Source: Trichoplax sp. H2 (Eukaryota > Placozoa > Uniplacotomia > Trichoplacea). From it: a stretch of DNA of 64,000 bases. The notes below the pieces were generated by a model. The model was given only the letters and a program-made list of their open reading frames with translations. It did no database searches and was not told the DNA's origin. Below, piece by piece: positions 1-12,425 of this stretch. Within the stretch, counting starts at the first letter, position 1. Each line of letters opens with the position of its first letter. Where the stretch lies: positions 1-64,000 of the forward strand of contig NOWV01000218.1 in assembly GCA_003344405.1 (NCBI GenBank), given 5' to 3'. The position numbers were made by a program, and so were the translations under genes.

Positions 1-436
1 TTTACATTCTTTAAAGCCGATGTTGTTTAAAGTTAAATATATAGATTTTGCACATCCTGAAATAATACCTCAGAAATGAGTAGTATTCCAGTAGTGTCAG
101 TATACAATCACTGAGTATCATCAGTAATAGCCACAGCAAACACCTTAATCTTGAAGCCAGGTTGAAAGTTTTACAATTAAAGTACTACAGTTGACGTTGT
201 AACGGACCTAACGTGAGGCTTCGTTTCAATTTTGGAATTTCTGATAATATATCTTACATATATACATCTAATTTAAGACAATTGTGAACGTAATAGTTTT
301 CTGAGAAAGTCTTATCAAACAAACAGAATAGAATGTTTCAATTCGTTGGATTAAAGCGATAATTGCTAATTGAAGATGTTATAATGCACTCACGACAATT
401 TGCTGTTATCTATGCTCATGTAATGCAAAACTTGAG

Positions 437-802
437 CTATTTATTCCACGTTAAATCGTATACTCCTCGAACGCAAGTATATCGAACGCCAGGCAAGTCT
501 TGCACTCTCCCTCCTTGTATTAACACAACGCTATGTTCCTGAAGCGAGTGCCCTCCATAAGGTACATAAGCAATAACACGCTTACCATTTTTAACTCGTA
601 CTGCTACACATTTGCGTTGAGCTGAGTTTGGTTTCTTTGGTTTGCGAGTGAAAGTACTTAATACAACGCCTTTCATATGCGGTTGACCTAAAGTTCTCTT
701 CGGCTTCTTTGGCTTCTTTCGCATGTGCTTCTTCATTCTACTAACTTGATTTATTGTCGGACTGCATAAGACTGTTGCCGTTTGTGTGAATATTGAACGC
801 AT
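437..802 (-). CDS. MRPS12: Mitochondrial ribosomal protein uS12m (MRPS12)
   Basis: Small-subunit protein of the mitochondrial ribosome, lying at the decoding centre. The 121-residue single-exon ORF starts at ATG (800-802) and ends at TAG (437-439). After a roughly 20-residue N-terminal extension that could be the targeting peptide, the S12 core is complete: a basic segment, [14 protein letters not shown], the [12 protein letters not shown] segment and [12 protein letters not shown] near the end. Gln where bacteria have Lys in the GGRVxDLPGVR loop is, as I recall, also seen in the human mitochondrial protein, which supports the mitochondrial and not a cytosolic assignment. It is close in length to the human protein (about 138 aa). 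It diverges from AP5M1, which starts 1.9 kb away on the other strand. Assignment is very secure; the exact transit-peptide cleavage point cannot be seen. Confidence 0.96.
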   Translation of the reverse strand: MRSIFTQTATVLCSPTINQVSRMKKHMRKKPKKPKRTLGQPHMKGVVLSTFTRKPKKPNSAQRKCVAVRVKNGKRVIAYVPYGGHSLQEHSVVLIQGGRVQDLPGVRYTCVRGVYDLTWNK

Positions 803-2716
803 AAATACCTAGTTGAGTAGAATAGCAATAGTGAGCACTTTCTGGATAAGTTCGAATTTGAAGAGATGATGAGTTTAATAGCAGATAGTAAGACTTACTC
901 GATTCCAGGTAGTTTGCAAGAACTTTGTAGATGATAATCCGCTAGGGATACTATGTTCTTTTAAAAGTTGGTTACAACAGCTCTTTTGATCTATCTTATC
1001 GTTTTGAATTGTAATAGTTTTGCTAGTAGAACAAGTTAACGGACGGGAAGAAGTAAATAGTGGTACCTTGACCTATAAGATTTTGTAATACGGTAAGAAC
1101 GTTTTCATCAGTACCTTCAAGAATGCACAAGATACGTAGTGTACCCTTAGGCGGGCCTTAGCTAGGCTACTAGTTACAGTCAATGATTTTAATTAATGCA
1201 TGTGATATCGATCGAATGAACAGATTAATGGCTATTGCATACACAATTCACTACATAAATACAGTATCTTACGACATGTTTTGATTTGCTAAGCTACTTG
1301 ACTTGGCTAAATGGAATTTGAAAATTTGCCATTCAGAATGACATGGAGTACAAACATATGATTTTTTTCTTGAACTAACTAAGGTATCTCAATACTGTCC
1401 ACGTATACCGTAGTTAGGTCATCAATGTAAATCAAGTGGGATTCCATTTCCACAAATAATTACAATCATGGGCTAAAATTTTTAGTTACTATCAGCTATG
1501 TTACTGTTTCACCTAGATACAGTATTCCATTTGAATTAGCAAATCTGTAGTAGCTTGAAAGGATGTATAGTTGGTTAAATCGACCGTATATCATAACAGG
1601 CAGTGAAATAGGATCAACGAAAACAATCTGACTGTACAGTATTACTCTAGTATGACGGATGACCAGAAGAGACAGTGCATTTCTAGTAGTTTTAACTAGC
1701 ATGCCTTCGATACAGTATATAAACAGCTCCTCAATCTACCGTTCTTGTTGTAAGCTAATTCGTTGAAGGTTGATTCAGTTTAAAACATGGAAAGACCTAG
1801 TGCAGTATGCTATCTAGTATCATTCAATCCTTCATGTGGCTACGTGCTTTTTACCAGTGTTCACTTAATAGTACATGATTGGACAATTTATACTGGAGTA
1901 AAACACATTTCTTCCTGAAACTCTATTATTACCTTGGATAAACCGGCGTTGCAGCTGCTACTCAGCTTGTATACCAATCGAGAGGTAATCATTGCCGTCG
2001 TTGCGATCCTGCTCAACATTTTGATAGCCTTCAAGTAAGTATGGCAATAGCTAGAAATGATCACCGCGTTAAAGGCGTGAGCTTTTGCAAGCCAGGAAGG
2101 TTCGAAACTGTAACTGCATGATTTAGTCCAGTAGGAGTTGGACTGCATGGACCATCGATACTATACAGTACACTAGAGGGTTTCTACTGTACTGTGCTAT
2201 CCGTCTGTACTTCTGTACTGTACCGTGCGGTCAGGGACTTCTGATACAGTACTGTAATGTACAGTACAGTGTACAGTACTGTACAGTACAGTGTACAGTA
2301 CTTCGACAGCGAGTACTGTAGTCCAGGAGACTGTACAAGTGTACAGTAGATTGTTGCAGTCGGCACTAAATTACTATATGTAAAGTATAACGCTAATGCG
2401 TAGTTTTCGCCATAGACTTTAACCCCTGCAATTGATAAACATTCAGACTTGTCGTGTCGGCTCTTGGCTTGCATGCTGACAATTTTGATATTTGAAATCA
2501 CTCTTGAAATAATCAACACCTCAAGGCGGACTTTAACAGTAAGCATGGGTATTGTGATAGGTAGAAATGCTTGCAAGATGCAGTCATTTATTGATATGCC
2601 ATTATCTACAGATCGATTGAAATGATGCAGTTTACAGATACGTCGTATGTCAACTGGCTATAACAGATCAATTGTCATTACGTATTGGGTCGATTTTGAA
2701 TCGTCAGCAAATCAAG
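803..2716. other. Intergenic region between MRPS12 and AP5M1
   Basis: AT-rich DNA between two divergent genes. I see no exon that joins to either gene. At 2160-2345 there is a dense cluster of self-complementary GTACTGTAC/TACAGTA words, the same motif family seen at 16.4-17.0, 18.1 and 29.2 kb. The short ORFs here run through this simple sequence and look non-coding. Confidence 0.6.
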
Positions 2717-5700
2717 ATGAGCATTCGTGCTTTATGGATCCTTTCTCCTAAAGAGATGGATGCCAAATTCTTAATCTATTCAAAGTATGATCTACGTATT
2801 AACGAGTTGTATGTGTTAGGCAATAGCCAGGGATGAATCGTGACTTACAATCCATTATCCTAATAGGAATGAGTAGTTACCATAGAGATATACGAGTAAA
2901 ACATTTATGGTTGATACCACTTCCTGTTACAGTCTAGATGTTAATTTAAATATGAATTAGAATTGATTAAATCTACTACATAGTCGCTGGATATCAGCTT
3001 ATAACTTTATCTACTCTATATCAGATGAATTTATTACTCTTTGTTGATATAGTTGATAAGTAGAAAAAATATAGGTTTCATTCTGCAAAATCTTTGCATC
3101 TTGTATACAGTATGACGTAACATACGCAATATTACACAACATGATCGATTGGGATGTACACTGTATACAACGTAGAGTAAATATCCAAGATGCAAGTTTC
3201 CATGTAGGATAGAAGTGTCTATGGTATAAATAGAGCAAGCTTTTACAGGCCTAAAAGTACATATTATGTTATTGAATGTTTGTGCTTGCCTCGACGGTTA
3301 CTTTGTAGACGCATACGTATTTGGCAAATCAATTATGCAGTAAATAATTGGTTGCAGAGCCTGATATGCAGTAGAATATTGTGGCATTAGGAATTAGTGC
3401 AATATTAAAAATAATTATACTGAAATAGTGCCTATACATTTATTTTAGACGCTTTCCAGTAGTTGAGAAGAAAGAACGCCTCTGGTGTAGTCAAAACAAT
3501 AGTAGAAAGTATCAGCCATTACCTGATGATGGAGAGATTTGCGCTGCTATAGCGCAGGAAATAGGAATTGGTGCAGACCTCAATGTGGTAAGGAGTGAAT
3601 ATTTGTACAGTATGGAACGAATTACTTTGAGAGGCTTGAAATTTTACTCAGTTAGATATTATTCTTACTGTATTTTATACATTAACCCCCGAAATAAAGA
3701 TTTTGAATTTTCAATATTATATATGTAATACCCTTCAGTATTCACAAATCAGATAAACTAAGCACGAATACTGTGGATAATGGATGCCTTCCACTTTTAC
3801 TACTCCAAAGCTAATTACACGATAACTCACCGTCAAGGATAACAGTATGCAGAAGAAAATTGCTGCTGTCATAGATGCTACCAGCTTTTTCTTTACTGTA
3901 GTGCCAATGCTATTGATGTACACTAAAATATACTTTACTTTATAAAATTATAATAAACTAGCTCTTATACGCCAATAGAATGGTAGTAGTCTGCACTCTT
4001 GTCTTGCTTTATATCTATTCAACCTGACTGCTCACCGACAAAGAATTTTGAATTGTTAAGCTTGCTAACGCTTTCAGATTTTATTCTGGTTAAAGATAAG
4101 AGGATATGGTCATCGAATTTATGCGAGTTTCTGATACTTTATTCGTTAAACTTTAATTATTTGTAGTACAGCGAAAGTCGTGATAGCTGTAACAAAGTAA
4201 GCCAAAAACCTGTGTACGAAATTGACGGAAAAATTTGGCCTATGGTTATTTATGAAAAGGTAGCTATCATAAGCATCATTAATGACATTGTATATTATAA
4301 TCCACGCTTGTGCATCACATCTCATATCTTTAGGCACCACCAAATACTAAAAATCTATCTAAATGAGTAGCGATCCCATTTCACGTTACATATAATACTT
4401 GACGTTAGAGACTCGCAGCACAATTTATATCTATTACCGTGCATATGATAGCCAATTGATTCTTTATTACCTATCTGCAGTTATAAGCTATGGCTATCAT
4501 TACAGTTCCACGTAATAACTTTCAGAAAAATGAACTGTTAATTTACATTTCTCATCACTATTGTATGAATCGATTGTAACTTTATACTACGAACACGAAT
4601 ATAAGTTTGCAATTACAAAATTTTAGCATGGTTTGGTATTTGCTTGCTTGCCGCTGGTAAATGATTCATCAAACAGCAGGCCGCCCATAATCTCAATGTA
4701 TGTATTTACGTTCATATAATAGATAAAGATAGCGGAATCATCAATAACAACAGTTAGTTAATTCAATGTCAATCAATTAATTGTAAGGGTTGTTTGTTAA
4801 CATTGCTATATGTAACCTTCTCTGTTTCAGTCCTGGAGTATCTATCGGCTTATCACTTCTTGATAGTTTAGCCAACATTGTAGCACCTGCTGCTTCGTCA
4901 CTTACACCGGTAGCCTTATAGAATTACTTTTCATTCAAAAATTTTTAAATATTCTCGATTAACACAGATTCAATGCTATCGCTATTAGCATGTGTAACGT
5001 GATTTATTTGTCGTATGATATAATTATAGACTCATTCGAAACTTACGGAAATAAATGAATTCCTGACAGCTGGTGTTCCTTTTGGTACTCCTGTGGATTT
5101 AAATCCTTCAACAGCTAAGCTTCAAGCTAAGTTTACAACCTCAATCAATCCTCAAAAAAAGGTAAGATGTAAAATTAGCCGAGGTAAAATTATACCCTGC
5201 ATATCTAATGGTTATATCTATACCTAAAAATACTTTACGAGTAAGACATTGACCTATAGTATTTGCAATTTATGTTAACTATCCGAAAGACTTACGGGTG
5301 TACTGAAATTTATTACTGTTATGATCCAATACTTAGCAACCAGCTTGGAAACCTTCTATAGTAGTCCCGAAAACAAGAAATCAAATAAGCATAGCAATAA
5401 AAGAAGAAATCCGTGCCTCCATAGTACGATAATACTACTTTGTACTTGATAAATACATTAATTTACTATTAACCTTGAGTTATCTTTTCTGATTATACTC
5501 TATAAGTTAGATTTTAAAGATTAATTTCGTGATCACTTAAAATTAAATTCTTAATAATCAGTATAATAGAGCAGGAATTTCAGATGTATGGGACTTATAC
5601 GGATCTGTCATGTGTAAGGTAAGGTCAAGAATTATCATATCTTGTTTATTGACTTAATTATGAACTAAACCAGTGTATATAAAACTAAAGGTGGATTTCG

Positions 5701-7208
5701 AAGGAAAACCAGATATCACCGCTACTCTCTTTGTTTCGCCTAAAAGCCCAGCTTTAATTGGGGTTCAGATGCATCCTTGTGTCTACGTGGACGAGTCTGA
5801 TGAAAGCACAAAAGGTAGCTTTCTACGGCGAAAAATTCGCTTCTCGCCGCCAACAGAGCTATTCAATCTATGCAACTATATATCACCAATGCCTTCACTA
5901 CCAATCAAAGGAATTTATGAAATGAAGGTAGAAAAAATTTTGATATTCGCCTAATAATTAATTATAAGATAAATCCCTCTAACTTCCTGTATAAGTAGGT
6001 AATTTAAATAGTTTTTCAGCTCCTAGTTTTACCCTCTCATTTTATGAATAGTAAAATTAAATGTGAAGCCATTTAGAGAAATATCACTTATATTGATTTT
6101 TAGGGAGACCAAGTTGTAAAAGTGTCCCTTAACCTTCAACTTGATGGGAGTGTTACCAATTCGTTTGAATATTGCGAAGTTTACATTCCAATATTTAACA
6201 GGTTGTTTATTGCTAAGCAAAAGTGCTTTCAAGATAAAGTGCACTAGACTAGCTAGATCACAGTTGTCATACTACTTAGTGGAAATATGACATTTTTTTT
6301 TTAATTTAGGGGTCCCATTTTAAAAATTGAAGTCTCTGCGGGGACTTCTAATGTAGGTCCTGTAGCGCTTGCTCAAGATAAAAAAAGAATAATCTGGAAT
6401 ATTGGTATACACTGATGCATACAATTTCATAGTTTAGATAAAACCTGCAAATATGAAATATCAACGAATGAATCGTTTAGGCTAAATCCAGTTATTGAAC
6501 TAGTGTAAAGATAAAAAAGACTGGTAACATGGTTATCATTTTGTTAATTCCATTTAGGTACAAAATTTCCGCGTAATTTAGAAGCTACTTTGAACGCTGT
6601 TGTATTGTTTGGTAATAAAATAACTGATAAAGTGCATGTTGATGATGAATTCTGTATCGGAAAAAATGCCTATGCACAGGTAAATAATAATACTGTATGT
6701 ATGTACGAGCATAAGATAATATTAAGTTTGAAATTTGACAAAAAATTTGAATAGTTAAATTGTAAAAGAATTTTAGGAAGCTTGAACTGAATTGGTTGCT
6801 TTTATTAATTTATATTTCAGATTCGCTTTAAGATAAACAGTTTTACTTTTAGCAGTTGTCAGCTGGATCCTCATTCTGTTAATACGTCTCCGAACGCTCA
6901 TTACAAATCAAATTATGGTAATTTAGTTGTCTTTTCTAGGCTCACATCAAAAACTTGCTAACTACTATAGAGTAGTTCTTCCATCTAGCTTTTTAAAATT
7001 CTGAATACTTATAACTCATGCCAACATATTGTATCTAGAACTTTAAATATATATTTTTTCTTATAACATTAATAATAATTTGACTATAGTTACCGAATTT
7101 GCGGCATCGCAGTATCGAATATGGAATTCGTTTGGTGATGCACCGATTGCATTGACTCAGAATCTGCAGAACGAGGTCTCTGAGAAGAAATTAAGTCAGC
7201 AATATTAA
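2717..7208 (+). CDS. AP5M1: AP-5 complex subunit mu-1 (AP5M1/MUDENG)
   Basis: Medium (mu) chain of the AP-5 adaptor complex, which acts in late endosome/lysosome sorting with SPG11 and SPG15. Fourteen exons joined in phase: 2717-2784, 3449-3587, 4167-4259, 4627-4697, 4831-4909, 5030-5161, 5337-5423, 5562-5613, 5674-5927, 6104-6201, 6310-6404, 6558-6679, 6821-6917, 7090-7208. They give 501 aa; human is about 490. Diagnostic matches to the family in order: an N-terminal RALWIL start, RFPVVEKKERL, ESRDSC, FACLPLV, VPFGTPVDLN, QPAWKPS, then the mu-homology domain with PPTELFNLCNYISPMP, GIYEMK, FNRGPI and IIWNIG. The N-terminal longin-like part is interrupted by more introns than the mu-homology domain. 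The stop is TAA at 7206-7208. Exon 8 uses the upstream of two overlapping GT donors (GTAAGGTAAG), because only that one keeps the frame. Confidence 0.95.
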
Positions 7209-10200
7209 CTGTATACTTGAATATTATGTCATAGCATTTAATATGCCCTAAAAATGGACACAATGGTGCTGTATAACTCGTAAATAATTTCGTTGTATGG
7301 CTTTTTGGAATGAAATTGAAACTACTCGAAAGATTGTAAATATGTTTTAGGTTACTATAACAATCAAACAGATTTGTGGCATCAACAAAACTTTAATATA
7401 AGTTAATTTTATTATTATTATTATATATCCGTAGGAGAACCACAAAGGTTTATTGTCCTAATATTTGTGCGCTATTACTTCCTAAATCTGTCATCATATG
7501 GTATTTTTAGAGCGATATGACATACTAAAGATTATTTTTTCTACATCATTTTGAGATATTTTCAAAATATAACACGAACGCTGTTGGAAATACTCAGATA
7601 TATTTTACACTCACATATGTAACTGTGATCATGCAGGCGATTTTATAGTAGGCTATAAAACAGCAACCGACATGTCAATAGAAAAGAAACGAAAGAAAGT
7701 AAAATTAGAGTGATATACTAGTATAAGACAGATCTATAGATGAAAATTAAAATAACAAAATTTTAGACGTATATATTTTTGTAGGACGCAACTAGTTGTT
7801 CTAGAAAACTGGAGACATTAAGTAAGATATGAGACTTTATCATTCTACGAAATATGAATAGGCTGCACCTGTCATCAACAGACGTTACAAAGATTACCAT
7901 TAGTTATAACAGTCTAGTTGATTAATTAAATTTACTCATAAATTAAGTAGATGTATATAGCCAGAAAGGCTATACACCTAAGAATGTGATAGCTGCACTG
8001 CACGTTTTGAATAAAATGAAGATATTAATTTTTACGATTTTCGAAAGAGTAATTCATTCATTATTTTTCTTACTATCAATCAGTCAAAATGTCATTTAGT
8101 TATAGTCTTATTCCCATCTTTCTGATTTAGTTTCAAACGATTTCAGCATTCGTTATTGATCAAATGCAGTATTAGTGTTAAGTAAATAACAAAGCCATGC
8201 CTGTCCTAAAATTATTTTGTATTATTAATTATTAAATATAATATATTAAAATGAGCAAGCAACTCACCGTGCTGCAGGAATAGTGATACTACTATCTGCT
8301 GTAGAACATTAGCTGTATCAATAGCGACTGAGACCTGACTCTTACAAGATCGGAAACTAAAAAAAAGAAACATACTATCGCACTTAAAGAGTGGGTACCA
8401 ATTTGTGCAATATTAATTTCTAAAAACATATGATAACAATTATAAACTCTAGATACCATTATTGTCGGTTTTTGGACTACTATCAATACTGAAAGTAATT
8501 TCAATACCTATAAATAAGCCAAATCCCACTACAATATCGCTAGTTTAATAATTGAACAGGAAATCGATAAATAAACAATCCTGGAAGTTAAGAACTCTCA
8601 TTAACTTTCACATACGTACAGACTGCTAGATGAATAATGCATCTATATCAAATCAAAGCTAAAGATTGTTTTAATTAAGATTAATTATTCTGGTTTACCG
8701 GTCAGGTTATTATTTAGAATAATCGGTATACATAAGTTATCTAGCGTAGAACCTTTTCGTGACTAATATACGTTCTCCACTTGATTCTCTTCTACTATAT
8801 TATGTAATATTGTTTATCAAAAATCCAAATAGACTTTACAGTATGTCTAAAGAGTATTTTAGACAACTGTTAACAATTGCGAGAGTCTGATTCATTCTTA
8901 ATAATCAGGATTAATCTTCTGCTATTATTATTATGAATTAAATTCGTCGTCTGGCGTCTGCTTAGAATTTGCAAGAAATGTTCAAGGTCATAATTACAAT
9001 TATAATTTAGCTAGACACGGCAAAGCATTTTGATTGAGAATAATGGTAGCAATAATTGTCATTTAGAGTGTACTTAATGTTTCTCTTGAATGGCGTACAT
9101 ATATGGATCAAAAAGATAAGTAATATGGCGTCCTTTAGTACTCGTACGTAGACTACAAAAGGAGAATTAGTTAATATAGAAGTTAAGAGCGAAGATAAAC
9201 TTATGAATGGACTACTTGATGAGAAAAGTATAAATATGTCAAGCTTAAGTACAAATTATGAAATAAACATAAACACTAATTCATGTGCCATCCTATTAAG
9301 TGAAAGATAATTCTGTACGACTTTTAATTGTAAAGGAGTGGGATATGGCAAAGCTTCAGTGAAAGATAGTTCAGTTTAATACTTAGGCAGTGATTTTCGA
9401 ATATAGTTTATCATTCCTAATTGACTAATATTAGGTTTTAGATAATAATACTTTATAGTAGCACTATTGATATTATTACTGCCGTCCAAAAACATGGATA
9501 GTTTGCTAATTTGCACGAAAGAAATTCTTTCTCAATTTATTTATACTGCATCTTAAAACTATGTGGTTCTTTATGTCATCAAGTCAAGCACAATGCTCTT
9601 GATAAATTATTGTACCTTACGGCATTAAGTTATTATTCGGCTATAAAGTCATCTTAATGCTTACAAGTAACAATTATTAATAGTAAAGAAATCTTTCTAC
9701 GCATAATACAATTCATGTAGTTAGCTCGGGCATAATGCTCTTGATCAATAATTATACCTTATGGCAATAAATAATTATTCGCCCATAAAACAATTTTTCA
9801 AATATTTTACTAACAACAGTTATTTATGATGTAGAAATTCTTTTATAAATGTCCTATCGTAAAAATATATGGAAATCAAGTGATATTCACGTGAAATGTA
9901 TATCATACTCGAAATGCTAATCTCGGTTGAAGCTTTGGCAGCCATTTAAGGGAATGACAAAGGTTTGTCATTACCTAGGTTACCAGGAGGTAACTAAGCG
10001 GTTTTGCGACCAACAACTCCTAACAAATCGGTTCTTCTACTACATAATTTATTCTATTCTGCATATAATAGTCAAGGCTAACATACACATGTTACTATGT
10101 TTGTGAATTTAATTTGAAAAGCATGGAACAAATTTCGTAATGGTACTGTAATCATGAGTTTTCAATGGATTTTAATTACACTTCAGAACTCTAATGTTTC

Positions 10201-10674
10201 ATGTGACTTTTAGCATAGTGTAGGGCAAGGTAATTAATTCTCTGTGTACATTGTTATTTCACGGGTTAAGCTAATAAGTATGATCAATTCGGATAATGAT
10301 ATGATAGAGTACGTATAGGACATTTCACAAGATAACACAGACCTCTAGAGTGGGCTGCACTATTCTCTTCAACACGTAATAATGTCATTGGCTGGCTGAT
10401 CATCATCCATAATGTTATTAAATTTCTTTCATAATTCCGATAATCTCTTGACATAATTTCAATTGTTGTTAGATAAATTGATTTGAAATATATTCAAATA
10501 GCTTAATGCTATGATGTATGGCTAATATTGATTTGTTGATTGCAATAGAACAATAGCCGCCATCAATTTTAAAACAACATCACTTTACATCCGTAACCCT
10601 TGTTTATTAAGCGGTGTCTTTGATTTTTTTTTCTAATCATTTTGATGAACCCTTGCCTAATTGCTGCTATTTAG
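7209..10674. other. Gene-poor AT-rich region
   Basis: Downstream of AP5M1. Both strands were read; no recognisable exon, RNA gene or tandem array was found. A degenerate repeat is visible at about 9590-9620 and 9730-9760, where the two stretches share GCACAATGCTCTTGAT-like and GCATAATGCTCTTGAT-like words followed by TTATTCG. Confidence 0.5.
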
Positions 10675-10838
10675 GACGGGTATTTTTACATCGCCAACAA
10701 CGATTGCTACTAGAAAAAGAGGAATATATTAGTAGCCAAATCGATCAAGTTTGTAGCTTAGCTATTCGTTTTAGAGGACTCGAGTTGAAAGGCTTTATAT
10801 ACTCTAGTATAGTAAAAATGGAAGCACCTAGACGTTAA
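10675..10838 (+). CDS. Possible orphan terminal exon, unknown protein
   Basis: A TTTAG acceptor at 10674 is followed by an open stretch of 54 codons ending in TAA at 10836-10838. The predicted peptide is polar and probably helical (HRQQRLLLEKEEYISSQ) followed by SLAIRFRGLELKGF, and ends EAPRR. Composition looks more protein-like than the flanking DNA. I do not recognise the family and found no upstream exons that join it. It could be the last exon of an unseen plus-strand gene, a relic, or chance. Frame at the acceptor needs one upstream nucleotide. Confidence 0.25.
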
Positions 10839-11390
10839 AGTTATTAAATTATTATCTCTTTGGATATCCACATTTCCTTTCATTCGTTGGATGCTGGCCA
10901 CAACCTTAGGTAAAGTGATTAAGCGAATTCTTTTTTAATAGATGCTAGATTATAATACGAGTAAATAGCATATTTTTCATCGCTAATGTTTCAATTTTAG
11001 GGACAAATTTCTAGTTCCTCTTCTATCTTTGGGCTCTTCTTCGATAAACATTTTACGGTTCACTGTGTGCTTGTAAAGTCTTGTAAGATTAACGATTGTA
11101 TTTAAAGCGTCTTGAAGCTTCAATAACTTCTCTTATACCTCAGTTAAAGTTTCATCGGCGACAAGATATTACTATTATTGAATCCATTTTTTTCTGTGAT
11201 CTTGGTACTACCTGTCTGGTTTCAATTTTCAATCAGGTCATGAATGGAATCTTTCTATAAATTTCACCAGAATTGAATCTCAAAGCTATACAGAATTTTA
11301 TACATGCTTATTTAGTTGAATATAATACATTAATTAATCGATTTAGAATCGTTTCGTTCATAATTTATAGCCATTGCAATTAGGGAAAAA

Positions 11391-12425
11391 ATGACCGAAC
11401 TCCTCAATAATGGCACTTGCCCATCCAATTTTACTACGATGAATATGGACACTGTTTCAATTAGGCTAGTTTGCTTATCTATAATTGGATTTCTTGGTAT
11501 AACTGGCAATATCATGGTAATCTTGGTTACTTATACAAAAATTGGTCGTAAATCACCGACAGATTATTTAATAATTAATAACGCTGTTATTGATGCTATT
11601 CAGAGCGGGATTAGATTACCGCTGTTGTTGGTCAATGTTGCAGCCAATTGTAATGCATTAGGAGATTTTCTATGTCATTTTCATGGCTTTCTAAGCGGTG
11701 TATGTTTTATTGGTTCCGCTTATTCCTTAGCTGCATTGGCTGTATTTCGTTATTTTAGCGTTTGTAAATCTCCAGCTATTGTACTACATACAAGGCATGC
11801 TGTATATGCGATTGGTATAGTTTGGATGATTACGTTGGTTATTTGTCTGTTACCATTTTTGGGCCTAAGCGTTTACGAATATAGTTTAATGGAGAGATCT
11901 TGCCTTCCAAGTTGGGGTAGTAGTGTGGCTAATCGTATTAACGCTATTATTGAGTTGATTGTCGATTTTATTGTGCCCTTAGTTATTACATTAACATCAT
12001 ACCTTCAAGTATTTTTAACGTTAAGACGTATCGATCATAACCTGGTACGCCATGTTAGTAACGGAGGATTGCAGCGGCGTAATACAACATCATCAAGGAA
12101 ACCAATTCATTTAACTATAGCACTATGGCTATTGGTGCTTAATTTCTTGCTGTGTTACATAACGTGGAGTATTCTCACTTTTATTATTATTCCATTTTCA
12201 AATTATCAAATCTCTATTTCGGATGATTTATATTTCTTTTCTGTCACCATGTTATACGTAAATAATGCTATCAATCCAGCTATTTATCTTGTCATGTTGA
12301 AATCTTTTCGTCGACGCTATATCATATTATTAAAAAAGATTTTCTGCTGGTGGAATAAACGTTCTTCCGTTGTTCGAGTGAAACCGCTTAAATCAGATAA
12401 TACCAGAGAAGAAAATAGTAAGTGA
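11391..12425 (+). CDS. Class A (rhodopsin-like) G protein-coupled receptor, intronless
   Basis: A 344-residue single-exon seven-transmembrane receptor. The ATG follows an in-frame upstream stop. The extracellular N-terminus carries two N-glycosylation sequons (NGT at 7, NFT at 13). Landmarks: Gly-Asn of TM1 (N40), Asp in TM2 (D68), Cys before TM3 (C95) and Cys in loop 2 (C171) for the conserved disulfide, FRY (119-121) in place of E/DRY, Trp in TM4 (W145), Pro in TM5 (P196), CYIT (255-258) in place of CWxP in TM6, and NPAIY (295-299) in TM7 followed by a basic helix 8 and a Cys (C319) that could be palmitoylated. TM7 has Tyr, not Lys, at the retinal-attachment position, so it is not a functional opsin. 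The ligand is unknown; probably a lineage-expanded receptor. A possible AATAAA lies at 12645. Confidence 0.93.
   Translation: MTELLNNGTCPSNFTTMNMDTVSIRLVCLSIIGFLGITGNIMVILVTYTKIGRKSPTDYLIINNAVIDAIQSGIRLPLLLVNVAANCNALGDFLCHFHGFLSGVCFIGSAYSLAALAVFRYFSVCKSPAIVLHTRHAVYAIGIVWMITLVICLLPFLGLSVYEYSLMERSCLPSWGSSVANRINAIIELIVDFIVPLVITLTSYLQVFLTLRRIDHNLVRHVSNGGLQRRNTTSSRKPIHLTIALWLLVLNFLLCYITWSILTFIIIPFSNYQISISDDLYFFSVTMLYVNNAINPAIYLVMLKSFRRRYIILLKKIFCWWNKRSSVVRVKPLKSDNTREENSK

Noticed and set aside
2184-2576. 130-codon minus-strand ORF
   Set aside because: Much of it is translated GTACTGTAC simple sequence; no family resemblance.
11391-12425. Opsin (placopsin-like) identity for the GPCR
   Set aside because: The TM7 position for the retinal Schiff base is Tyr, not Lys, and E/DRY is FRY; only the general class A fold is supported.
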